Below are positions 14,301 to 25,203 of a stretch of 64,000 bases of DNA, piece after piece (position 1 is the first letter of the stretch; each line of letters begins with the position of its first letter). Position numbers and translations under genes: made by a program. The stretch is from Setaria digitata (taxonomy: Eukaryota > Nematoda > Chromadorea > Rhabditida > Setariidae): positions 38,729 to 102,728 of the forward strand of contig RCAB01000211.1 of NCBI GenBank assembly GCA_003640385.1, in the 5' to 3' direction. The notes beneath the pieces were generated by a model. It had not been told where the DNA came from. It worked only from the letters and a program-made list of their open reading frames with translations, and searched no databases.

Positions 14301-17300
14301 TCTGATAATCGCTATATATAGTAATACTGAATAGTTAACGATATTATTGGAAATAGTCGAATCGTTGGGTGATGGAAATAACGTAGCAAGTTAAGCATAC
14401 AACCAACAGCAGATTTCGCAAGAAAAAAAATACTTAAAAGCAGTTAATTTGCAGATACTGATTCCAAATCCTTCTTTTGGACGCGGGAGAAAATGAAAGA
14501 GACGAAAATAAACTTATACCAGCTTGCATTCCGTAACATGCTTTCTTTCTTCGAGGTAATATAAATACTTTCAAGAAATAGTTTACCTTTCTAAAAGTTG
14601 GTTGAACCTCACAAGTGTCATTATCGTGAATGTTTATGCTTTTTTCGTAGTCCAAATCTTGCTCCACGATTATTCTGGAATACTTAACACCTTGCATTAT
14701 ATCATCATGTAATTATGTATTGTTAAGTAAGTAAGATAACAGTGTTGACCTTTTTTCGACAAGAACTGAAGGTGGTAGGGTGTTCTCATCACTGTAAACA
14801 GTAAATGGTGCAGTTCCCTTTGCTGAATCGTGGCGCACTGATAAATTTCCTTCCACATAAACCTGTGGAGAAATAAAATTAATAGAAACAAGTTTTTATA
14901 AATCTTGAATTTAATATACCTAAACTTCAATATTTCGGAAAATATTACAAAGCTCACTTCAAATTTTCGTTTTTTAGAAGCAGAAGGAAGATGGACCAGT
15001 TCACTTTCATTTGGAATTGTTTCGTGCAATACTGTTGTTTCATCTGCATCATGATGAACTGAAACAAAATTAAATTATACAGTGATTATTGATATATTTA
15101 TGCCAACTAGATCGCGATGCGCAGTATGTCCACTGATACCATTTATAAAAAACATTAAAAAAGTGCATGCCTGAACGTGGAGGTGGAACTGGCACTGTGC
15201 TTGAGAAATCGCGCATTGCCTTACTCAGAAATCTTTCCGTGAACGATGTTCCATGCAGCGTAAGATGGGAGGACTGCGGACATTCTGCAAATAATTCTTT
15301 CAAAAACGCGCAAAACTGATGATCCATGAATTATCGGAGGAAATCACTTACCGGCTGTTTTGCCAGTAAAGGCATCTGTCTCCACGAGAACATCATTTTC
15401 AGCAGCAGCGCTACCTGCTAATTGAAATAAGTCATCAACTGCATCCCCTGCTGACGGCTGCATTAACTTCAATTCTACATTGTGTGAAGGATTTATCAAA
15501 GAGCCACTGGCACAACCACTTCGTTCCTCGCTTATAGCCGATAGTTTAGAAATTGACATCCTGCTAGAACGAACAGTCCTTTGCTGACACAAGTGATATT
15601 GAAATGTTAGAAATTTGTATGTATTAAAAGATTTTAATGCTTCCCTCTTTACATAGTGTTTTTTGTACTTTGACATACATAACAGTCTATCAGACTTCCA
15701 GATCAATTTTTGCTATTTAAAATTTTAGCATTAAGAACTCAGTGCAGAATTTCGTGTTCAAATGCCAACCTCCGTGGCACATCCGTATAAGCAGCGTAAT
15801 TTCCTGCTTCTGCGAATATTTCCTCAATAGAGTGCTGCTCATCGACTATTTTCAGGTGACCTTTAACTCCAGAGTAAGTCAATTTTGATATGCGCTCACC
15901 ATTTTCAAATCCTTTCTGCTGCAACCTACAATTCAAATTCAGCATGAAATCATCTAAATCCTTTCTTGTTCACGTACAAACATACCAATGTCAAGTAAAA
16001 AAGCTTACGTTGCTGTTTCAGCAGCCCTGAACACCACTGGTGAATTTTTCGACGAATCTAGAATGTACAGCATTAAATTCAATTACGTTGCAAAACAATT
16101 TTTGGCCGACTAATTATTGACACTAATCACCCAGTTAAAAAAAAATACCTGGTTTTTTGAAGAGATTTACAGTCATTTCGTCATCCATTTCGAAATACTG
16201 ATAAAGCATGGCCCTGAAATTTCACCATGTTATTTTGTTGTAATTCTTAGCAATAAAAGGAGAATGGTGGTCAGCCAAGTATTGAAAGTTAGAATATATC
16301 TGTCAGTCTCTTAAGGACTTCACATAAACACAGTGCCAGTAACAAAAGTGCTGGAAAAAGGCACAGTATCAATAACAGAAGTGTAGTTTTTGTAAATCCC
16401 ATAATGAAATATAATAACGTAGTATGAAAGCTAGATGATGAACAATTGATAAATGTAAAAAAAAAAAAAGAAAAAAAAAATGACAAATTATATGGTGTAA
16501 CATTATCCTATAAATAATGAACATATATAAATCTAAGCTGATTATAAAATAATAGTTTCACCTAAAAGCTTCATCAACCCGTGATGCAGGCCTAGCATTT
16601 GCTTTTATCGCTTTATTCCATATTTCGTTAAAACGCTCTCTGTCCTTTTCTTCTGCAAAAATCTGAAACGAGTTATTTTTTTTAAATTTTAACAAGTAGA
16701 ATTTCTCTTTAGAATAAATACAAAAAGTATTTACCTCGCCCCATTTTACATAAAACTCTGCTAGTTCGTAAAATTGCTTTCGATTATGTAATTCTTCCAT
16801 TACTGACTTCATCCCCATTGTGCGACTTAACTTTCCCTGAATTGAATTTCTTTGGAAGAATTTTAGGATCCTATTTCAAAACCACTGACCAACACATCTT
16901 AATAGTTGGTTCAGTTAAGTTAGAAAAAAACTGATAAATTTCCGTATTCAAGCGCGATAACCCTCCACTTACTTATGACAAGCCATTTAATAGCAAATGA
17001 CTATTTTATTTAGTGGCCTACGTACAGTTGAATCAACCATTTTTTCAAGGTTCAACACCAGCCACCTACTTTATAGAAGACTATTGAATTTCTTGTAAGT
17101 CTTAAAATAACATTGTTTTCTTATCAATCTTGCTAATATTAAGCCTCACAGTAACTTACAACAATGCAGAAAACGTGAAAGAGCCGTTCGTCATTATAGA
17201 ACGGATTATCTTGTACAGAATACCGTAATACAGTCTCCATAGCGGCTTTTCGCAGACGATGATGATTTTCATCACCTTCAAAATTTTCTTCCATCCATTT

Positions 17301-17958
17301 CAACTGACTGAAGGAATGTAACGGATATAACCATATCTTATCCAGATCTCTTTCTAACGATGTCATCGATGTGTTTTAACGCAGAAAGTATAAAATCTAT
17401 TCTTATTTACTTATTCTAAAACTTAAAATACTAGCAATTTAAATACGGATAACATACTTCACAATGTAGTCCAATTGTTTAGTGTCTGGTAGCGTCCTGA
17501 AAATTACTTAGCTTCAAATGCTTTAGCCTCTCTATTCAAATTTTTATTCCGCATAATTCTGCCAGTTTAATATGTTTATTATTTTTAATTTCCATTCGCA
17601 AATTTGGAAAATATTACTTTAAAGTACTCCTTATTTCGCTATCTTTCCATTAAGATCATTCCTTCAAATATGCAAAAGCTTATAATAAATTTTCTACGTC
17701 AAATAATGTATTTCCCGACTGATTCTATTGCTTCGCAGCTTATTTAAAACTGATTGAAAGTGAAAATTGTAGCTGCTCCATAATTACTTAAAATCAAAGA
17801 ACAAAGACAGCTTGAAATTATAAGCTAACTAAGAAACTGTGTAATCTAAAATTAAAGTCTAACTTACCTCAAAGACCGCAGAAAAAAGTGAAGAGAAAGT
17901 ACACAGAAATGACTTACTTCACGAAGGACGGCAATGACTCGAAGAATCCTACAACCAT
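11343..17958 (-). CDS. bub-1: Mitotic checkpoint serine/threonine kinase BUB1
   Basis: BUB1 works at kinetochores in the spindle assembly checkpoint and in chromosome congression. I could join 24 exons in phase from ATG 17958 to TAA 11345-11343, about 944 residues, near the usual family length. Residues 1-145 form the Mad3/BUB1 N-terminal TPR-like domain (KWMEENFE, ending NKAIKANARPASRVDEAF). A Glu-Glu motif, SIEEIFAEAG near 218, sits where the BUB3-binding GLEBS motif is expected. Pro-Phe-Thr-Val-Tyr near 395 and a basic KKRK near 376 follow. The kinase domain begins near 660 after NPWDEKLRNKIM and shows the glycine loop GEGGFAKV, the ATP-binding lysine in YAVK, the catalytic loop HGDVKPDN (BUB1-type HGD), LIDWG in place of DFG, GKAGT and FDCSEM, then DGRPWTYQTDFYG and a C-terminal MNIPDCESFP. 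The first coding exons are 17958-17918, 17496-17458 and 17307-17160. One intron after exon 10 uses a GC donor. Confidence 0.93.
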
Positions 17959-19026
17959 CGACTCTGATGAATCCTACAACTTCTATAGACCAGTGATCGA
18001 ATAATAGGAAATACAGAAAACGAGTGAGTGGTTTAAAATCTAACCAACTTACTAACTCATCAAACGACGCAATACTTAGCGCGCTAAAATTTCAAAAGAC
18101 TCGCTCGTGTGGATTTTGGAGCGATATGCAAAGTCGAGGTTGATATGTTGTGTGGTATGGAATATTTGAGGACGGAGTTCACTGAGGTTATGGGACTGCG
18201 TGGTCTACGTAGGATCCCGAGAAGCGGGAAACGTGATTCCAGCTTTTTGAACTTCGCGTAGCACTGGAAAAGAATCTTGATTGTGCGATTGCGCAGCATT
18301 AAGGGAACAAGAAATGCGACTTTGCAATGTTCAAAGCTGATTGTCAGTTTATGACTAGCCAGTATCCGGGTCTTCTCGGTATGCTTCGTGGAATATTACA
18401 TTTGATTGTTGATGTTGAATGCTTTAAGTTAAATAAAGATTAGGCGATGAAGTTGTAGCATAATTACTCCACAAGTTGATTCGAATAATTTTCTTTAGGC
18501 CTCATTAAACGATAAGTCATCTTCTATTTAGTTTATCGCGTACAGTATCGCATTTCGGATCTCTTGAGAAAAAGCGTTGTTCGTTCAGCTCGGCTATGAA
18601 CGAGTGGTATAAAGTTTGTAGGAAACTCGGAAAACCGTAATAGCACATGGGCTGTTGGTTGGCTGTTAATCTTGGGTGATAGCAGAACTTGGCTTGGACC
18701 AACAAATGTGCAAGGAATGTTCAGTCTGTTGCCTAATCTTTTCAAAATTAGTAAAGATAAAAGCAGCAGGTAATTTTTTTCTTCAGTTGTGTATTGCTAC
18801 AGATGGGATAGTAGGGAAATATTAAAATGAAGTATGTTTTGAGTCTTATAATTGGAGACCTAATTCGAATTGTAACAATATACATTTATAACGATTTATC
18901 ATATAGTGAATTAACGAGAGTTTCACTTTCAATCCTTGTTAGGTGAGAATGGACGAACTTCCTGGCAAGAAATTGTCGCGAATGTAGGAATTGAGGAATC
19001 TTTAAAACAAATATCTCATTAACAGA
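17959..19026. other. Region upstream of BUB1; possible small plus-strand ORFs
   Basis: This should contain the BUB1 promoter. On the plus strand, short open stretches occur around 18085-18258 (ending RDSSFLNFA), 18301-18440 (KKCDFAMFKADC) and 18530-18639 (ending MNEWYKVCRKLGKP). They look moderately protein-like, but I could not join them in one frame with good splice sites, and no family is recognised. They could be a small divergently transcribed gene or noncoding sequence. Confidence 0.2.
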
Positions 19027-21302
19027 TCAGAAATTAACCACGTTTGAGCAATTACATGGTTCAGTTAAATTTGTATCAATAAGGATAAGGCGATCGTCCA
19101 GAGGTACATTTCGGATTTTATAGCATCCAGCATCACTATATCGATTTATATCGTTGTAGAAACAATCCCAGGTGAAGTTATAATGAGATAAATTTGTTGG
19201 ACATCTGAAAACATTCCTGCTTCTATTCTTCTCTCTTTTGAATGACAGCTGCTCAAGCGCCGTATAAAAAAATATAGAACTTTTTTCTCTAGTAGAAGTA
19301 AGTTGAACCTGGATTTAAAGATGTTACATTGCACGTTTATTGGAACTGAATAAATTCAGATGCGAAATCCGCAAATCATTATTATAGTTCCACTAGCAAG
19401 CTTATATGTATTTCTCAAGTTTTGTGAAATTTATTTTTAACTTATTTTGTAAAAATAAAACATCTAATTCCATAAGCTTCGTGAATAAGGATGTAGGTTT
19501 CCTATAGTAATAGAAAGTGCTCTACGAATATTGGTCATTCGCAATTAATTATTCAGATAAATTGGTACAAAGTCCTAACATGTAGGTGTTGCATGGTGCA
19601 CTGTCGAGATGATCAGCTAGGTCGCTAGGGCATTCCGGTTTTCCGCCACCTCGGGCTTGTATGATGGATGTTTTGTTCACTTTTCGGACCCGTTTGGGAT
19701 AATCTTGTCCAGAAACACGGCATGAAGATGAGCAGTCAGACCATTCCAAATAAGTGAAAAGACATGGAAATTTTTTTGTTCCTGTTGCATTTCGTATCTG
19801 CAATAAAGCTATTCAAATTAAATCTAACCGATATTTTATCTCAATGAAGTGTTGTTATTACGTACTTACCTGCCACATGTCCATAAGCAGATAACATAAG
19901 GTCAAGAATGATAAAAAAGGAAAGCTAAATATTCGAATTGGTAAAATGTCATTCTTCTAATTTCTTATTGGAAAAAAAAAAAAAAGATATCAATCAAAAA
20001 CAGAAACATAATGATTTGTCTTTCGAACTGTCACAGAATTAATGAAGCGGTTACTTTGAAGATGGAAAATCGATCATTGCGATTATTGCAATGCAGTTTA
20101 GAGGCATGAAATGAAGTATTAAAGGAAGTGAAGCATTATTATAAACTGTTTTATGCTAATAAATATCGTACTTGAGAATTTAAAGCGATGTTCCAAATTA
20201 TAAATGCGATCAATATAAATATGAGAAGCATGTTGATTACTGTCATGACAAAATTGATTGTTAACATTGTGCGTACTTTCTTATTTTTTATAAAAGGTGA
20301 AATTGTCTGTAAATATTACCGCTTAAGTAACATAAAGGAAATCTATTAAAAGTTTTTAAATTTTATGTGATCTTCGCGGGAAAAAAGGAAATTTTCAAAA
20401 TTTCTGATTGACAAACATTTATTAAAGTTGCAACACGAGTGGACTTCGAAGATTTACTCATCGTTGCCTCCACTTCGCTGATATCTGACAGCTATAATAA
20501 TAAAGGGAAGAGTCAGATTGAATGCAACAAATCTTTGAGAAATTAATCGAAATTCTTCCGTTGTCGTATTGGCAGCAAATCAGATTTAGTTTAATAAATT
20601 TCTGGCCAAAAATTTTCATTTTCAGTGCTAAAACAAATATTAGTTTAGATTTCCAAGTTGTCCTGTGAAAAGTCATCGGTTACTTACNAGTTCAGATTTC
20701 CAAGTTGTCCTGTGAAAAGTCATCGGTTACTTACCTGTTCGGTATCTTCTCCAGCAGATACTTTATATATTTCCGGTTCCTGTTCGCTTGCCTGCTCCAC
20801 AGAGGTAGTTGGTGGTATCGTAGTACCTTGAACTTGCTCCCTTGTTTCTTCCTGAATTTTAAATAACTGTATAATTAGAAATTTCTTAGTGCCAAGTAAC
20901 ACGACGACAACATATCTACTCAATCACTTCCGGAAATAGTACACCTATCAGTAATGAATCCCGAAATGGCAGGTGATAGAGTTTCGATGATTTCCACCAT
21001 CTGGTACATCTGGTACTATTGTGCAATTAAATGTTCAGATACTGTGTGGTGATTTCTGCATTAACATGTGCTAATTATACTGATTCAATTGGGACTCGAA
21101 GACTTAAGTTTATCAGAATTATTTCGTTCTGAATACTGATGCAGTTTAGTCAAAGAATTTTGCGTTGCCAGGATCAGGAACCTACCTGAAATTGGGGCAA
21201 TGTTCTCGCAAAAGCTGTTTTTTCACTTTGAGAAACAAGTCCGTTTTTCATCCCCCCAGTTTGTTCAGGTGATCGTGGACTTGATACGGGTGATTCTGAC
21301 AT
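19027..21302 (-). CDS. Type II membrane protein with TSP1-like ectodomain (paralog A)
   Basis: Six exons join in phase 0 or 2 to give about 280 residues. Exon 1 (21302-21186) starts MSESPVSSPRSPEQTGG. Exon 2 ends AGEDTEQ. Exon 3 is LSDISEVEATMSKSSKS. Exon 4 is SPFIKNKKVR followed by one hydrophobic segment of about 25 residues. Exon 5 is the cysteine-rich domain with EWSDCSSSCRVSG, QARGGGKPECPSDL and SAPCN. Exon 6 is CPTNLSHYNF through YKIRNVPLDDRLILID to the stop at 19027. WSxCSxSC plus GGGKPxCP is the thrombospondin type 1 pattern. The basic KNKK stretch before the membrane segment and the cysteines after it indicate a cytoplasmic N-terminus and an extracellular C-terminus. Ligand and role are unknown. 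It has the same exon layout as its neighbour at 22190-24072, so the two arose by tandem duplication. Confidence 0.72.
20641..20740. other. Contig join: N flanked by duplicated sequence
   Basis: About 45 bases ending in GGTTACTTAC occur immediately left of the single N at 20689 and again just right of it. The duplicate covers the start of an intron of paralog A, directly after its exon 2 donor, so the coding sequence is not affected. Confidence 0.85.
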
Positions 21303-22189
21303 GTTATGGACTGGATTCTAAACTATGACCGCATGAATTTTAAATAAGGGCGACTGCATGCTGCTTGAAAAAGAATTTAATTGAAAATGCACAGAACATT
21401 ACAAGAAGCAACCGAGCACGAAATTGAAATGAATACTAACTGACGCTTGTTTTTGTTTCACAATCATTATGTAACAGCAATTGGCATGCAGTACATGCCA
21501 CATAGAGGGAGTGATATGAGCAATGATAGCATTCCGAAATCACACTGCTAATTATATGCAAATGTCCTGTCGTTGCAAATGTCGTTCACGTTGTTTGACC
21601 TGGTTTGGAAGCCATCTTAGTTATGCATGACTAGTGCGTTCAAGATCTCTTCCGCATAAACAATGTCATTTAAATTTGTGATAGTGTCAGTAAGCTTAAA
21701 AGATCTATATCAATATGGATACGAGTTGTTCCAGGTTTTATTTTCATTTGCAGCCAATATGTCAAAAGTTTCCTATTGAAATTCAACAGTTTTGAAATTT
21801 TACAGCTTTTGCTGATTTTAAAAGTACATTTATTTTTGTCTCATTGTTTCAATTATTGGAAAATTTAAATTTGTGAATCTGAAACGACAAAAGTGATGAT
21901 GGAGATGTAAGCTATAGTTGACAAATTTTCGAAACTTTTCCTTCCAATCGAAATCACCAAAAAAAATCCAATGTTGAGACATTAGGAAAAATAAATGAAT
22001 GAACGGTAGTCGATGATATGATGGTGCGAAGAAAAGGGACTTGACAGTATAATCAGTGGTAATAAGTAACAGAAACTGGACCTGTAAACTCGTCAATTTA
22101 TTTTCCTTTGGAAAAAATTAAGCTTATTATCGTCCAGCACTAACTGACGTGAAACCAAATAATAATAATAAGACAAAATATGTGAAGAA
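21303..22189. other. Intergenic spacer between the two TSP1-like paralogs
   Basis: No supported gene. It should hold the promoter of paralog A and the 3' end of paralog B. The Phe/His-rich open frame at 21830-22096 on the minus strand has no recognisable features and is treated as chance. Confidence 0.5.
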
Positions 22190-24072
22190 CTAAAATAAGT
22201 ATGTCCCAATGCTATTGCATTCCTGATCCGAGCATTCTTTCGTCAAGTTAGCATCCATGAAGATCAACCGGTCATCCAATGGCACATTGCGAATACGATA
22301 ACAGCCAGAAGATGATTCTTTGAGTGAGTCTTTGTAATAGCAATGACTGAATAGATATTGTGATAAATTTGTTGGACATCTGCAAGTACCACATGATAAC
22401 TACAAGAAAGGTTATGAATATGTGAGTAAAAACTGAAATCTGACTTTTAACAGCAAGCCTTGGAACAGCAAATCTTCACATAATAGTATCTTAATAATAA
22501 AAAGTTTCAGAAAATATAAGAGTTAGAACTAGACATCATTCACTTTTATGAGCATCAATCCAATATCTCATATGATATTGAAACTAAGTGACCTGAAGGT
22601 GTTGCAAGGTGCAATATCAATACGGCTATCCAAATCATTTGGACATTCCGGTTTATCACCTCCACGTGCTTGAACTATTGAACTTTTATTTACAAAGCGT
22701 CGCATTTGTGGATAATTTGCTGAACCATCCCAGCAACTTGCAGAACAAGAAGACCACGGACCGTACGTAAAAATACATGGCAACGGTTGATCATCCATAA
22801 TCCTGGAAATCTGTAATTTTTATGATTTATTCCCTTCATAAAACACATAATCACTAAGATAGGACAATTTCACATGAAACAACTCTTTATCCCTCTCTCA
22901 ATATTAATCTTTCAACCTCTGAATAAATTAATGTATGACATTAATTATCATTTATCGTTGCTACCAAGTGCAGGTTAGATCGAACTAATTCACAGAAATA
23001 TGAATACGAGTTGAAGGTTGAGCTGTGAAGATGTGCTAAAGTCTAGTTTCAAAAACAAAAAAGAGTAAAGGTAGAGGTTACCCGGGAAGCAACAACAATG
23101 TAATGTAATAGGAGTGCAAGCCAAAACAGAAGCATCAAAAGGTTGATAAGCACTAAGATAACGTTGACAACCGTTAGATAGCGTAATTTTTTATTCTTGA
23201 TCAATGGATAAATACTCTAAAGCATAAGTACGGTTAATTTCACTAATATGTGGTGATTCAAAATCAATTTATGCGATAACTGCGAGTGATCCACATATGA
23301 TTTGAAGTTTCCGGTAATACTTGGCGCTTAATGCAAAACAGGATAATCAAATTTGAAATGAAATCAAAAAGATAGTTTTTAATGAAAAAGCTTACACTAA
23401 GCCAAGCAAGAAAGCGACTACTGCTGCTGCTACTGCCTGATTTTGCTACAGATGACCTAGTCGAGTACCCTTCCGGATCGGAAACATCGGAGAGCTGAGA
23501 GAAATAAAATTATTCAATGTATACGACGTTCAATGTTGAATTTGATATTTCAAAAATGTAAGATAAATAGAAAGAAATTTCGAAATTAAAAAAAAAAATG
23601 CACAAGTGAACAATACTGCAAAATCAGAAATAACCTGCTCAGTATCTTCACCAATCAAAAATTCCATTTGTTCCGGAATACTTTCACTAAGTTGCTCTAC
23701 CTCTGTACTGTCTGGTACCGGACTTAGCTCCTCACCGGATGGACGTCCCTAATAATTACAAAATTAAGTTCCTTTCTCAATTATCTTCAGAATAAGATTA
23801 CAAATAACCGAGTCTATTAAATATAAAGAATATTAATATTAATGCCACGGGTTATGATCCGCAAATTAGAAAAACAGGAAAGAAAACTGAAATAATATCG
23901 ACCTAAAATAAAGGTGACAAACAAATTAAATTTAGGAAGAAAAATGAACGAAATGCAGTATTTGAAATCAGAGAATGCATACCAAGCCGGAACCCGAATC
24001 TTTTGTTTCATAACTTGATGATTTTGCAAAACTTCCAAAGGGTAAGGTCTGTGATGTGGTTGCAGAAATCAT
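22190..24072 (-). CDS. Type II membrane protein with TSP1-like ectodomain (paralog B)
   Basis: Six exons, about 290 residues, start at 24072 (MISATTSQTLPFGSF) and stop TAG 22192-22190. The layout copies paralog A. Exon 2 ends IGEDTEQ (AGEDTEQ in A). Exon 3 is LSDVSDPEGYSTRSS with a poly-Ser run. Exon 4 is YPLIKNKKLRYLTVV leading into a Leu-rich membrane helix. Exon 5 is YGPWSSCSASCWDGS, QARGGDKPECPNDL and IAPCN. Exon 6 is CPTNLSQYLFSHCYY with CYRIRNVPLDDRLIF and a Cys-containing tail (KECSDQECNS). The thrombospondin type 1 pattern and the conserved RIRNVPLDDRLI block are on the predicted outer side. No signal peptide is seen; the internal helix would act as a signal anchor. Function is unknown. 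Confidence 0.72.
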
Positions 24073-25203
24073 CTCAATATAACACAACTGAAAACAAATT
24101 CAATCTCATAAGCATTCATTCTATGCAAAAATTTCAAGAAAAGACATTCATATTAAAGAAAAAAGTCGCCACTTTATTTAACCGTAATCCTGGTCGCAAT
24201 AATTGAAACGAGTTTTAATGTTCGTCGAGTAATAGTCCAACCAGCCGATGTTAATGCTCCACTTTGAATGATGTTTCATGGACGAATAACTGTTAATAAA
24301 ACTTATAAAACATTCTTTTTCGAGGCATTGCAAACAAATTTACCAAACTCTTTTAAATTCATTGACTGTAGCGATATTTCCGGAAATCTTACATGCAGAG
24401 AGTAGTGTAACCTAATCTGATATGTTCTGATATTGCGACTTTTATAACCACAGCAATAACATGCAATATAGCTAATCGGGAAGCAGGCACTTCGCGTAGA
24501 ACACTTAATGGATGGAATGCTTTCCAACATCGCTGCCTCAAATCCACGGTATTAAAGATTTTTTAATTTGATAGAATAATTTTTGAATTTTCTTCTAGCT
24601 AATCCATATCAAAAAATTCATGCCCATAAACTTCCAAACGCTTATCGTGCTACTAACAACCATATAAACATGAATTTTTTTTTCTACAACTGATGAGAAT
24701 AAGAAAACAAATATAAATGTTGTTGACAAAAAAAAAAACAAAAATGAATTATGGAACAGATCCAAAATATTACTGTAATAAGAGAATTAAAGACAGAGAC
24801 ACGAAGCGAAATTCAATAACGACATGAGATCACAAGATGAGGATATATATTTTCCTCAGGTAAGTTACCAATATGTTTGACATTTCAACAGCGCTTCTTT
24901 AACAACGTTTCCCTATGTATCATGCAAATGACATACAGTCGCTAGTATTGATAACTGTAATGAAACCACTAGCAACCGGGAGTCACATAAAACGTTTGAA
25001 TAGTAGAAAATAGCAACAGAAAAGCTCAACTAATAACAATAAAAGCAAACAATACCACGAATCTGAAATTTCAGGCGTTATAGGCAAATACCATGCGTTC
25101 TGCAGCCCTAAACCTGATAAAAAAACAAAATTCCTTTAGATGACACAGAATAATAAGCCCTGATAATGAAGAGGTACAGTAATTTCAAAGTAGATTTATT
25201 CGT
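24073..25203. other. Intergenic region, no gene seen
   Basis: AT-rich, with poly-A/T runs near 24674 and 24730. The minus-strand open frame at 24303-24530 is Cys/Ser-rich but lacks flanking splice logic or family features. Confidence 0.45.

Noticed and set aside
17139..17366. ATG 17366 as the BUB1 start
   Set aside because: The acceptor TTCCTTCAG at 17308 and two in-phase upstream micro-exons give a better match to the BUB1 N-terminus.
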